Origin: DASRAA01 sp963814165 | GTDB lineage: Bacteria > Acidobacteriota > Terriglobia > Terriglobales > Acidobacteriaceae | Length of the DNA: 64,000 bases | Assembly (NCBI GenBank): GCA_963814165.1 | Contig: CAWFBW010000008.1 | Location: forward strand, 496,001-560,000 | Reading direction: 5' to 3' | Part shown: one piece after another, positions 23,018 to 33,159 of the stretch | How the letters are laid out: each line of letters opens with the position of its first letter | Numbering within the stretch: the first letter of the stretch is position 1 | Position numbers and translations under genes: made by a program | The notes under the pieces: generated by a model | Told to the model about the DNA's origin: nothing | The model's input: the letters and a program-made list of their open reading frames with translations, nothing else | Databases searched by the model: none

Positions 23018-25570
23018 TTATTCGGTTCGCAGTGCCTGCATGGGTTCGACGGCTGCTGCCCGCCGTGCTGGGATGAGTCCCGCAATCAGGGCGCAGGCAG
23101 CCAGCAGAAACACTGCCAGACCCAAAGCGAGCGGGTCGTGTCCTTTCACTTCAAAAAGCTGGCTGGCGATAAGCCTTCCTCCCACCAGGGCCAGCGGGAT
23201 GCCAATCGCGAGGCCGATGACCACTTGCCGGAACGCGCCCTTCAGCACCATCAAAGCGACATTGCCGCGGTCGGCGCCGACTGCGATCCGGATGCCGATT
23301 TCCCGGGTGCGCTGCTGCACCGTATACGCCGTGACCCCGTAGAGTCCTACAGACGCAAGAGTCAGAGCGAGCAAGCCAAACAGCGTAGTGAGTCGCGCCA
23401 ACAACCTCTCCTGGTTGAACGCCTCGCTGACTTGTTCGTCGAATGTCGTCATGCGAATTACGATGAGGTCAGGATCGAGTTCCGCCAGTTCGCGACGCAC
23501 GGTGCTTTCCAGGTTTTCCGGCTTGCCCGCTACGTGCAGTTCAATACTCTGGATCTTCTCCGATTGGGCCTCGCCAGACATGACGGAAGGGTCCTTATAC
23601 TGCACGCTCTGCAGATATGGCAGGAAATACGTGGCACCCGCTTCGCCATGGGGGTCCTGATACTTGGCATCCTCCACGACGCCGACAATTTCGAAGTCAG
23701 ACGTGTGAGTAGGATCGTTGCTGCCGAAATGCTTTCCGATGGGATCCTCGTCTTTGAAATACTTCTTGGCGAACCGCTCATTCACTACTGCTACTCGCGT
23801 CGACGTCGGCGTGTCCTGTTCGTTGATGGTTCGTCCCCGCAGCAGGCGTGTTCCAATCGTGGCGAAATAATCTGGACCGACGCGGAGCCACGACGAGTAA
23901 TCGCCATGTTCGCCACTACTATGGGCACGTCCGGGAACATAGACGGAGGTGCTCCAATTGTCGCCCCCCAATGGGCTGTACATGGAATAGCTGGCAGTGA
24001 TGACTCCAGGTATGCTCCTCATCTTCTGCTCCAGTTCGCGATAGCGCCCGGCTAACTGCTCGGAAGGCAGGCCCACGAAGGCGTGGTCCACGCGGACGAT
24101 GTAACGGTGGTCGCTTTGAAATCCAAAGTTCTGGCGCTCCAGTTTGCGGAGGCTCTGAACCATGAGCACGGCTCCCGCCACCAGTACGAGCGACAACGCG
24201 GCCTGCACCACAACCAGCATCTTTTGCGGGAGCGAGGCGCCGTGTGTAGTCGAGCGGCTGGCGCCGCGCAGCGCCTCAGCCGGGTCAGCGTGCGACGTGA
24301 TCCAGGCAGGCGCGACGCCGAACACCACGCCTGTCACCAAGGCGAGCACGAACGAGAACAGCATTACCGGCATCGACGGGTCCGGATTGATCGGGATGAA
24401 GTCGGAACCGCGGAACGCGATGGCGAGAATACTGCGCGTGCCGAGGTAAGCGACGACCAATCCGGCGGCCCCGCCAATGACGGCGAGCAGTACGCTTTCA
24501 GTGAGCATTTGCCGAATCAGCCGGGCCCGCCGCGCTCCCAACGCCAGGCGCACGGAGGTTTGCAGCTTGCGTGCCGCGCCGCGCGCCAGAAGCAGGTTGG
24601 CGATATTCGCACATGCGATGAGAAGCACCACTCCGGACAGAGCCATCAACAGCCTCAGCCCCTTTTCCGTGTCCCTGGCCATTCCGCCGACGCCGCCCGC
24701 CGACGGGATCATCAGCACCTTTTGCTTAGCGATTCGGCTACGGTCAGCTTCCCCGATTGTGCTCGCGCCCTCGCTGCTGTTCAGCCATTGCTGTAGTTCG
24801 ACCGTGACTTCTGATTGCACCAGCGTGGGCGAGACGCCGGGTTTGAGCCGTCCTATTACGTAAAGCCAGTGGAGGTTGTCGTGGTTCAGAAATGACGTTT
24901 TGCCCCGCATCGCGGGTTCTTTCGCCAGCGGCAACCAGAAATCGGGAGGAGTTTCGGTCAACCGGTCACCGAAAAATTCCGCGGCAGCAACACCCACTAC
25001 CGTGACGGCGAAACCGTCGATTGCGACGGTCGAGCCAACGATCGAGGGATCACTGGCGTAATAGTTCTGCCACGCACGATAACTCATAACCGCAGCCGGA
25101 GCTGAATCCGTTTGATCGTCGGAGGGCGTCAGCATGCGCCCTAACGCAGGGCGGACGCCGAAGAGGGAAAAGTAATTTCCGCTGACGTATTCATCATGCA
25201 GCGGGAGGGCAGGGCTGTTGTCGCCGGCGCGCCGAACGCTGACATTCCAGATGCCTGCCCGCATCGCTGCCAGGTCTTCAAACTCAGGAGTCTGCTTCTT
25301 GATTCGCTGGAAGAGCGCATAAGAAAAAAGGTCCCATTCGTCCTGGAATCCGCTGGTGGCGCAGCAGCTGACATCGTGTGACCCCAAGCGATACAGCGCG
25401 CTCGGGTCCTTCACCGGCAACGGTTGCAGCAGGATGGCGTGGATCAACGTGAATATCGCCGCGTTCGCGCCGATACCCAGCGCAAGCGTGATCACCGCGA
25501 TCAAGGTGAATCCAGGTGCTTTGCGCATCTGCCGCAGGGCGTAGCTGATGTCTCCGAGAAAGTTGCTCAT
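23018..25570 (-). CDS. ADOP-type MacB-like ABC transporter permease
   Basis: A full-length permease (about 850 aa) with duplicated MacB_PCD plus FtsX units, the layout of the acidobacterial duplicated orphan permease family. It opens MSNFLGDISYALRQMRKAPGF, then a first helix TLIAVITLALGIGANAAIF and a periplasmic domain. The first FtsX block includes LLIACANIANLLLARGAAR. A second periplasmic domain follows, then a final FtsX block with TREIGIRIAVGADRGNVALMVL and ending ARRAAAVEPMQALRTE. I choose ATG 25570 over GTG 25576 because GGAG lies at a suitable distance. No ATPase gene is adjacent, consistent with the orphan nature of the family. Substrate unknown. Confidence 0.93.
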   Translation of the reverse strand: MSNFLGDISYALRQMRKAPGFTLIAVITLALGIGANAAIFTLIHAILLQPLPVKDPSALYRLGSHDVSCCATSGFQDEWDLFSYALFQRIKKQTPEFEDLAAMRAGIWNVSVRRAGDNSPALPLHDEYVSGNYFSLFGVRPALGRMLTPSDDQTDSAPAAVMSYRAWQNYYASDPSIVGSTVAIDGFAVTVVGVAAAEFFGDRLTETPPDFWLPLAKEPAMRGKTSFLNHDNLHWLYVIGRLKPGVSPTLVQSEVTVELQQWLNSSEGASTIGEADRSRIAKQKVLMIPSAGGVGGMARDTEKGLRLLMALSGVVLLIACANIANLLLARGAARKLQTSVRLALGARRARLIRQMLTESVLLAVIGGAAGLVVAYLGTRSILAIAFRGSDFIPINPDPSMPVMLFSFVLALVTGVVFGVAPAWITSHADPAEALRGASRSTTHGASLPQKMLVVVQAALSLVLVAGAVLMVQSLRKLERQNFGFQSDHRYIVRVDHAFVGLPSEQLAGRYRELEQKMRSIPGVITASYSMYSPLGGDNWSTSVYVPGRAHSSGEHGDYSSWLRVGPDYFATIGTRLLRGRTINEQDTPTSTRVAVVNERFAKKYFKDEDPIGKHFGSNDPTHTSDFEIVGVVEDAKYQDPHGEAGATYFLPYLQSVQYKDPSVMSGEAQSEKIQSIELHVAGKPENLESTVRRELAELDPDLIVIRMTTFDEQVSEAFNQERLLARLTTLFGLLALTLASVGLYGVTAYTVQQRTREIGIRIAVGADRGNVALMVLKGAFRQVVIGLAIGIPLALVGGRLIASQLFEVKGHDPLALGLAVFLLAACALIAGLIPARRAAAVEPMQALRTE

Positions 25571-25790
25571 GAACACGACACTCCAGAGGGGTACGACTCA
25601 ATCAGGTGCAACTTCGCGGCCAACCCAGTTCTTAGTAAGAGGTATATTTGTCAGCGATTTGGCGGGGGTTGCAGACTCGCTGGCACGATGCTGTCGTCCG
25701 CTTGCGGAGCTTCCGTCCGAATACGGACAGCGACAGTCATGGGAATTCGGTTGAATCGGCGGTTCGGCTGCGAGGGGAAACGTCGGGCGA

Positions 25791-26670
25791 TTACGCCTGG
25801 CGCTTGAAGACCATCTTCAAGACGTCGCCTTCGAGGATGCGGGCGATCTGGTTGCGCGCGTGGACCGCCCAAGGGCCCATCCGATCCAGCTTGGCATAAA
25901 TCTTCCAATGCGGAAGCGCGCGCCGCGGCTGCTTCTGGCGCTCATACGCAAGGGCGAGATTATAGTGCGCGTCGGCATAAGTCGGCGCCAATTGGACTGC
26001 GGTTCGATAAGCCACGATCGCGTCTTCGATGCCGGCCGGTCTCGTCGAGCACGTTGCCGAGGTCAAAGTACGCCAGTGCGTATCGAGGATCGGCCTCAAC
26101 CGCCAGCCGGTAGTGTTTTTCCGCCGCGACGAAATCCTGCCGGTTGTAATACAGAGTGCCGAGATTGATGTGTGCGGCCGCGTGGCGGGGTTCGAGTTCG
26201 ACTACCTTCAGATAAATGCCAATAGCCTCATCGTGATTGCTGGGATGCTCCTCGAGCGCGACTCCGCGGGCGAAAAGGTCAGCCGGCGTATCACTCGGCA
26301 CCATCGGCCTAACCTTTGCTGACACGACTGCGCCCACCGGCTCAAACTCCATGATGAACTGACCGCGTACAGGTTCCACCGCGCGCCCCTCGTGGCGGAA
26401 CGCCACTCGATTGCCCACGCTGAAAACACTTGCCTCGATGAGTGGGTTCTCCATGCCTGCGGAATGTTTCTGCATGGCCGCGAGTGATTCACGGATGACC
26501 GAGGAGCGGACCCGTTTTGCCCTGAGGTCGCGAACTTGCTTCAATTGGATGAGGTCGAAGAAAGAGTATTCGTCCGAAACGGGTACCAATCCGGCCCGTT
26601 GCCAGCCAGCAAGTTGCCTGGCCGTGATATGCAGGATCCGCAGTATGTCCGAACGGCAGAATCGATTCAT
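25791..26670 (-). CDS. MerR-like HTH plus TPR protein, frameshifted
   Basis: The N-terminal 70 residues look like a MerR-type winged helix: FCRSDILRILHITARQLAGWQRAGLVP, then YSFFDLIQLKQVRDLRAKRV. A linker domain of about 70 residues follows, then TPR repeats such as AAAHINLGTLYYNRQDFVAAEKHYRLAVEADPRYALAYFDLGNVL. After a one-base shift near 26035 the protein continues AIVAYRTAVQLAPTYADAHYNLALAYERQKQPRRALPHW to the stop at 25791. The merged product is about 292 aa. A DNA-binding head joined to a TPR protein-interaction tail suggests a regulator controlled by a partner protein. Target unknown. Confidence 0.7.
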
Positions 26671-26820
26671 GTAGGCCCGTAGTGGCTTCCGGACTCTAAG
26701 GAGATTATCGCGATAGTGCGAAAGTTACGCAAGTGCCTATTCGTCGTACCCCAGTGGAAAACTGGGACTTAACCCCCTTTGGGGGACCTGTAGCGGTCGC
26801 TGCAAACAGCCGTGCCGCGC

Positions 26821-26849
26821 TTTACCGGCTTTCCAACTGCATTTACAAT
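26821..26849 (+). promoter_or_regulatory. Sigma-70-type promoter of tRNA-Thr
   Basis: TTTACC (26821-26826) and TACAAT (26844-26849) are separated by 17 bp, ending 9 bp before the mature tRNA 5' end. The spacing is ideal and the -10 is good; the -35 is partial. Confidence 0.5.
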
Positions 26850-26858
26850 CGAAGCGAA

Positions 26859-26934
26859 GCCGACGTAGCTCAGTTGGTAGAGCAGTCGATTCGTAATCGA
26901 CAGGTCATCGGTTCAAGTCCGATCGTCGGCTCCA
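26859..26934 (+). tRNA. tRNA-Thr (anticodon CGT)
   Basis: 76 nt with encoded CCA. The acceptor stem pairs GCCGACG (26859-26865) with CGTCGGC (26924-26930), followed by the discriminator T and CCA. The D-arm contains GCTCAGTTGGTAGAGC, the anticodon stem-loop is GTCGA-TTCGTAA-TCGAC with anticodon CGT (reads ACG, threonine), and the T-arm contains GGTTCAAGTCC. Its 3' end faces a truncated integrase gene 95 bp away, marking it as the likely attachment site of the island to the right. Confidence 0.95.
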
Positions 26935-27028
26935 GTAAGTTTCTGCGCTTCATACACTTGGCCGCCGCTCTGGCGGCCATCACTTTCGTGTGTGTCGTAA
27001 ATTGTGTCGTAACTGTGCCGTTGCGCAG

Positions 27029-27490
27029 TCACATCACCCTCTGATTTCGATGATCGATCGCATCCCGCAATGGCTCCAAGTCCGGGTGCTGGTAGATCAT
27101 CGTGGTGCGCAGATCAGCGTGACCCATAACGTCGCGAACCAGCGCTGGATTCTTTGTCTCTGCCATCGCGTACGTGCCGAACGCATGTCGAGCGTGGTAC
27201 AGAACAATCTGCTTGGAAATCCCAGCTCTTGCTCGCGCCGCGCGGAACTGACCCGCAATCGTTGTGAGATGGCCTTCTGCAGCGCGCCTGGACGGAAACA
27301 CCCATTCACTTCCGTTGGAGGCACGAAGCCGGAGGACATCAAAGACCCGCTGACTCAACGGCACCCAGCGGCGAGCCTTACGCGACTTGCCGACGGGGTT
27401 GAAGTAGAGCCGGCTGTCCCAATGCACGTGCTCCCATCTCATCCGAAACACTTCTGCGGGCCGCGTTCCCCCAGAAGAATCCTCGGTTCT
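27029..27490 (-). pseudogene. Truncated tyrosine recombinase (integrase), C-terminal catalytic half only
   Basis: About 150 residues of a tyrosine-recombinase catalytic domain. The first arginine lies in GGTRPAEVFRMRWEHV, the H-x-x-R box in LYHARHAFGTYAMA, the following histidine in VMGHADLRTTMIY, and the nucleophile tyrosine is the last residue of that segment. The N-terminal arm-binding and core-binding domains are absent: homology stops near 27490, and the frame then runs into the hsdM promoter. It lies 95 bp from the tRNA-Thr 3' end and points toward it, the usual geometry for tRNA-targeted integrative elements. It is probably inactive, so the island is probably fixed. Confidence 0.8.
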
Positions 27491-27554
27491 GCTAGATTCC
27501 CATCTATCTCCGTTTCGATAAAGAGGATATTCTGAAACGTTCCAACCTACTCCT

Positions 27555-29011
27555 ATGTTCGAACAAGCCTTCAGAAACATCGACGACGTCCTCCGGAAAG
27601 AGGCCGGCTGCACCACCGAACTCGACTACACCGAGCAGACCTCCTGGCTGCTGTTCCTGAAATACCTCGACGAGCTGGAGCAGGACAAGGCCACCGAGGC
27701 CGCGCTCGAAGGCAAGAAATACACCTACATCCTCGACAAGCCCTACCGCTGGGAAAGCTGGGCCGCGCCCAAGGGCAAGGACGGCAAGCTCGACCACAAC
27801 AAGGCGCTGACCGGCGACGACCTCCGCGACTTCGTCAATCGGAAGCTCTTCCCCTACCTGCACGGCTTCAAGCAGAAGGCCAGCGGCCCGAACACCATCG
27901 AATACAAGATCGGCGAAATCTTCGGCGAGATCAAGAACAAGATCCAGAGCGGCTACAACCTGCGCGAGATCATCGACCACATCGACGAGCTGCGCTTCCG
28001 CTCCCAGACCGAGAAGCACGAGCTCTCCCACCTCTACGAAGCCAAGATCAAGAACATGGGCAACGCCGGGCGCAACGGCGGCGAGTATTACACCCCGCGC
28101 CCGCTCATCCGCGCCATCGTGCAGGTGGTGAAGCCCAAGATCGGCGAGCGCATCTACGACGGCGCCGTCGGCTCGGCGGGCTTCCTGTGCGAGGCGTTCG
28201 ACTACCTCAAGTGCCAAGCCCGAACCTCACCACCAAAGACGTCAAGACGCTCCAGGAGCGCACCTTCTACGGCAAGGAGAAGAAGTCCCTCGCCTACGTC
28301 ATCGCCATCATGAACATGATCCTGCATGGCATCGAGGCGCCCAACATCATCCACACCAACACCCTCACCGAGAACCTCGCCGACATTCAGGAGAAGGACC
28401 GCTTCGACGTGGTCATGGCCAATCCGCCCTTCGGCGGCAAGGAGCGCAAGGAAGTGCAGCAGAACTTCCCCATCCGCACCGGCGAGACCGCGTTCCTGTT
28501 CCTCCAGCACTTCATCAAGATGCTCAAGGCCGGCGGCCGCGGCGGCGTGGTCATCAAGAACACCTTCCTCTCCAACACCGACAACGCCTCGGTGAGCCTG
28601 CGCAAGCTGCTGCTGGAAAGCTGCAACCTCCACACCGTGCTCGACTGCCCCGGCGGCACCTTCCAGGGCGCGGGCGTGAAGACCGTGGTGCTCTTCTTCG
28701 AGAAAGGCGCGCCGACGCGCAAGGTCTGGTACTACCAGCTCGACCCCGGCCGCAACCTCGGCAAGACCAACCCGCTCAACGACGACGACCTCGCCGAGTT
28801 CGTGAAGCTGCAAAAGACCTTCGCCGACTCGCCGAAGAGCTGGAGCGTGGATGCCAAGACCATCGACAAGACGACCTTCGACCTCTCCGTGAAGAACCCG
28901 AACGGCGGCGAGGAAGTGACGCACCGCAGCCCGCAGGAAATCATGGACGAGATCGCCGCGCTGGACGCCGAGAGCGCGGAGGTGCTGGGGAACATCAGGG
29001 CGCTGCTATGA
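27555..29011 (+). CDS. hsdM: Type I restriction-modification DNA methyltransferase subunit HsdM, one frameshift
   Basis: The N6-adenine methylase of a type I R-M system. The N-terminal HsdM_N domain (about 1-135) begins MFEQAFRNIDDVLRKEAGCT. The methylase core holds motif I in YDGAVGSAGFLCEAFDYL, slightly unlike the usual DPACGSGGFL, and motif IV NPPF in FDVVMANPPFGGKERK. One frame change near 28210 separates the two open frames. The merged length (about 485 aa) is normal. It ends in ATGA, overlapping hsdS by 4 bp. Its codon use is extremely GC-ending compared with flanking chromosomal genes, which fits horizontal acquisition. Confidence 0.92.
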
Positions 29012-30262
29012 AGAACGGGTGGCAGACGAAGACGCTCGGCGACTTGTGCGAATATTGAGCGGCGGGACACCGTCAAAAGCACAGGTCGGCATATGTACTC
29101 AGGACGAGATTCCTTCGGCAACCGCGTGACATGCGGCACGAATGTGCGATTCACGGAAGCTGAGATGCCGAATCACGAGTGAAGCAGTCTCGAAGGTAGC
29201 GCGACCGTATCATTCGCCGGGCAACGTCGTGATTGCAAGTCGCGGCAGCTTGGGCAAGGTCTGCTTGCTCGATCAACGATACGGCGATCGAATCAGGTAC
29301 TTCGCGGCATATTCACGACTGATGCACGACCTTGCCAGGATTTCTGTTCTACTTGTGCTCGAAGAGCTTCACTGACGTAATCGCGAGCCGGCGGAACGGC
29401 GCGACAGTTCAAGGCGTAAACGACCATTCGTCAAGAGCTCCAGATTCCCATTCCCCCGCTCCCCGAACAGCAGCGGATCGTCGGCATCCTCGACGAAGCG
29501 TTTGAGGGCATCGCCACCGCCAAAGCCAACGCCGAAAAGAACCTCCAAAACGCCCGCGCCACTCTTCGAAAGCCACCTCCAATCCGTCTTCACCCAGCGC
29601 CGGCAGGGATGGTCGAGAAGCTACGCTCGACGCGTTGTGCAAGCGTCAGGAACGAATCGAATGCGTCATTGCAGGTCTGCTCCGAGGCAACAACCTACGG
29701 TATCGATCGGCGGCGATGAATCTTCGAATGAATACGGCGGTCGACCGCAGACGCTTCTCACGAATACGATTGCACGACGAAGTTCCAACGATCGTGATCC
29801 GAGCAGTCAAACGGAGCAAGCTCTGGGACGATCGGTCAGCGGGTCCTGTTGCCGATAGCCGCGACCGACCTGCAGAGTCATACATGGCTGGCCGCGATTT
29901 GCGCAACTCGAATCCACGACCGCGTCGATCCTGCTTGTCGCTGAAGTCGATCGAGTGCCGAGTCATCGCTAATCGATTCCGTGCAATCGAGTCTGAAGAT
30001 GCTTCCGAGCGTGAACGATAGACTCAGTGCACACGAATTGGTCGCTTGATCAAGCTCGAAGCTTGCGGCAGTTCAGACTTGCCGTATCCAACCAACGTCT
30101 CCGCACGGAGCGTCAAGACATCGTCGCCCAGAAGGCGGCACTCATCGCGAAGAAACCCAACGCCTCGCGAGCCTCTACGAGCGGAAGCTCGCCGCGCTGG
30201 AGGCGTTGAAGAAATCGCTGCTGCACCAAGCCTTTACCGGCAACTCTAGAACTACGCCATGA
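29008..30262 (+). pseudogene. hsdS: Type I R-M specificity subunit HsdS, heavily disrupted
   Basis: Recognisable parts are the start MKNGWQTKTLGDLCE (ATG 29008, overlapping hsdM) then, in another frame, LSGGTPSKAQ; the central conserved region LQIPIPPLPEQQRIVGILDEAFEGIATAKANAE (29430-29540) with LFESHLQSVF; and the C-terminal conserved region YERKLAALEALKKSLLHQAFTGN ending at 30262. Between them, the two target-recognition regions (about 29070-29420 and 29610-30120) are broken by stops and frame changes, and I cannot assemble a continuous domain. The gene ends in ATGA overlapping hsdR by 4 bp. Either the gene has decayed or the consensus is scrambled. Without it the system has no specificity. 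Confidence 0.8.
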
Positions 30263-32642
30263 ACGAAGCCGAAACCAGAGCCGAGCACATCGATCCCGCG
30301 CTGAAAGCGGCGGGCTGGGGCGTCGTCGAGGGCAGCCGCATCCGGCGCGAATACCTGATCACCCCCGGTCGCATCGAAGGCCACGGGCGCCGCGGCAAGC
30401 CGCTCATCGCCGATTACGTGCTGAAATATCGCAACACCAAGCTCGCCGTCGTCGAGGCCAAGGCCTGGGACGAAGCACTGACCGAGGGCGTGGCGCAGGC
30501 CAAGAACTACGCCGGGCAAGATGGCGATCCGCTTCACCTATTCCACCAACGGCCAGGGCATCTACGGCATCGACATGCAGACCGGCAAGGAAGGCGAGAC
30601 GCCGCGCTATCCCACGCCGGACGAACTCTGGAACATGACCTTCGCCGAAGCGCAACGCATGGCGCGACCGCTTCGCCGCCGTGCCCTTCGAGGACAAGGG
30701 CGGCTCCCATCCCGAGCCGCTACTACCAGGACATCGCCGTCGAGCGCGTGATGGAGGCCATCGCCGCCGACGCAGCAGCGCATCCTGCTCACGCTGGCCA
30801 CCGGCACCGGCAAGACCTTCATCGCCTTTCAGATCGCCTGGAAGCTGTTCCACAGCCGCTGGAACCTGAGCCGCGAGCCGTCGCGCCGCCCGCGCATCCT
30901 GTTCCTCGCCGACCGCAACATCCTCGCCGACCAGGCCTACAACGCCTTCTCCGCGTTTCCCGAGGATGCGCATGGTCCGCATCAAGCCGGAGGACATCCG
31001 CAAGAAGGGCAAGGTCCCGAAGAACGCCAGCCTGTTCTTCACCATCTTCCAGACCTTCATGAGCGGCCCGCCGAAGGACGGCAAGCCCTCGCCGTATTTC
31101 GGCGAGTATCCGCCCGACTTCTTCGATTTCATCGTCATCGACGAGTGCCATCGCGGCGGGGCCAACGATGAGAGCAACTGGCGCGGCATCATGGATTACT
31201 TCGCGCCCGCCGTGCAGCTCGGCCTCACCGCCACGCCCAAGCGCCAGGAGAACGCCGACACCTACGCCTACTTCGGCGAGCCGGTGTACATCTACTCGCT
31301 CAAGGAAGGCATCAATGACGGCTTCCTCACGCCGTTCCGCGTGAAGCAGATCGCCACCACCCTCGACGAGTATGTCTACACGCCCGATGACGAGGTGGTG
31401 GAAGGCGAAATCGAGAGCCGGCAAGCGCTACACCGAAAACGACTTCAACAAGATCATCGAAATCAAGGAGCGCGAGGCCCACCGCGTGAAGCTGTTCATG
31501 GAGCAGATCGACCAGCGCGAAAAGACGCTGGTCTTCTGCGCCACCCAGGACCACGCGCTGGCCGTGCGCGACCTCATCAACCAGATGAAGACCAGCACCG
31601 ACCCGAACTATTGCCAGCGCGTCACCGCCAACGATGGCGAACTCGGCGAGCAATATCTGCGCGACTTTCAGGACAACGAAAAGACCATTCCGACGATCCT
31701 GACCACCTCGCAGAAGCTCTCTACCGGCGTGGATGCCCGCAACATCCGCAACATCGTGCTGATGCGCCCGATCAACTCGATGATCGAGTTCAAGCAGATC
31801 ATCGGGCGCGGCACCCGGCTCTACGACGGCAAGGACTACTTCACCATCTACGACTTCGTGAAGGCCTATCACCATTTCAGCGACCCGGAATGGGACGGCG
31901 AGCCGATGGAACCGGAGCCGTGCGAAGTGCGGCTGCACCCGTGCTGTGCGAAAGACTGCGCCGCAGCCGTGCCCGGTTTGCGGCAGCGGCCGTGCGAGTG
32001 TCCGGAAGAGCCCTGCGAGTCTGCGGCCAGCGCCTGCGTCTGCAAGAAGAAGGCCAAGGTGAAGCTGGCCGACGGCAAGGAGCGCGCCATCCAGCACATG
32101 ATGGCGACCACGTTCTGGCATCCCGACGGCACGCCCATGTCCGCGCAGCAGTTCATGGAAATGCTGTTCGGCAAGCTGCCCGAGTTCTTCAAGGACGAGG
32201 CCGAACTGCGCGCGCATTTGGAGCGATCCCGAGACACGCGAAGAAGCTGTTGCAGGGACTTGCCGACAAAGGCTTTGGCCACGACCAACTGGCCGAGATG
32301 CAGAAGATCATCGACGCCGAGAAGAGCGACCTCTTCGACGTGCTTGCTTACGTCGCCTACGCCCTGCCGCCGATGACCCGCGAAGAGCGCGCTGCTCAGC
32401 GCAAAGTTGGCGATCAGCAGGCGAATTTCAACAGCAAGCAGCAGGCCTTTCTGGACTTCGTCTTGGCCCACTATGTCAGCGTTGGCGTAGAGGAACTCGA
32501 CCAGGAAAAGCTTACGCCGTTGCTTGCCTTGAAGTATCAGGGCTCGCTATCGGACGCCGTGAAAGAGCTCGCCATGCCTCCCGAAGACATCGGCCGCTGC
32601 TTCCGCGACTTCCAGAAGTACCTCTACCCCGCCGGGGAGTAA
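30259..32642 (+). CDS. hsdR: Type I restriction endonuclease subunit HsdR, several frameshifts
   Basis: The motor and nuclease subunit of the type I system. About 795 residues are spread over six open frames, with changes near 30530, 30670, 30760, 30960, 31420 and 32225. Seen in order: the N-terminal nuclease domain with IADYVLKYRNTKLAVVEAKAW (the ExK element), Walker A LTLATGTGKTFIAFQ, motif II FIVIDECHRGG, motif III LGLTATPKR, motif VI region EFKQIIGRGTRLYDGKDYF, a Cys-rich insert near 31920-32050, and an EcoEI-type C-terminal domain ending CFRDFQKYLYPAGE. Every block is well conserved, so the breaks look like sequence errors. Order M-S-R with 4-bp overlaps. Confidence 0.9.
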
Positions 32643-32662
32643 ACTGTCATCACTTGGGTGGC

Positions 32663-32693
32663 CCACAATTGCCTCATATTGGCAATTGTGGGA
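32663..32693. repeat. Perfect 12-bp inverted repeat after hsdR
   Basis: CCCACAATTGCC / GGCAATTGTGGG with a 7-base loop (TCATATT), 20 bp past the hsdR stop. No T-run follows on either strand beyond a loose pyrimidine stretch, so it is either a terminator without a classic tail or a mark near the right boundary of the island. Confidence 0.65.
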
Positions 32694-33159
32694 ATCCATT
32701 CTTCTTATCACGCTGCTCCGTGACGCACGTCCTATCCAGCTCCCGCCCGCCTGCCCTAAACTCGCTCTCGAAGAATGAGGGAGAGCTGTTTTCCCACGAG
32801 GAGGCAGCCGGATAAGTCCCCGTCCTCACTAGGAGTTTCGACCTGTGACAGGTCCTGCGCACTTCCGCTTTTCCGTTGCACTCCCCGCCAAGACGTCCTC
32901 CCATCCCCAATGTGCCCCGCCTAAGTCGTTTGTTATGAGGATTTTGCTTCTAACTCCTACGCGCTCAGGAATTTGCGGACGCAATTCCCGCAAGTCCCTT
33001 AAGAATGAAGATTTTACGAAAAAAGGGGGGAGGGGGTACCCCCAGCCCGTTATCGGACGTAAGCCACAGGCTGTCGTGCAGACAGTGCAAGGTGACATCG
33101 CCGATGTGATGGTCCGAGGGATTGCTTCCGAGGAAGGCCATAGATCTGCTAGCCTGCGG
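32694..33159. other. Intergenic stretch at the island's right side, no gene assigned
   Basis: No convincing gene. A minus-strand frame (32829-33098) encodes about 89 residues without recognisable features. A poly-G/poly-C segment includes the 12-bp palindrome GGGGGTACCCCC (33032-33043). I looked for a second copy of the tRNA-Thr 3' end, which would mark attR, and did not find one. This region probably contains the junction between island and exopolysaccharide locus. Confidence 0.35.

Noticed and set aside
27504..28924. Long minus-strand frames opposite hsdM
   Set aside because: They are Leu/Val/Glu-rich translations of the complement of highly GC-biased hsdM, with no motifs.
33032..33043. 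GGGGGTACCCCC palindrome as a regulatory site
   Set aside because: It arises from adjacent G and C runs in a non-coding gap; no regulator or promoter context supports it.
32829..33098. 89-residue minus-strand frame as a gene
   Set aside because: No ribosome binding site, no domain, proline/arginine-rich composition; treated as non-coding.
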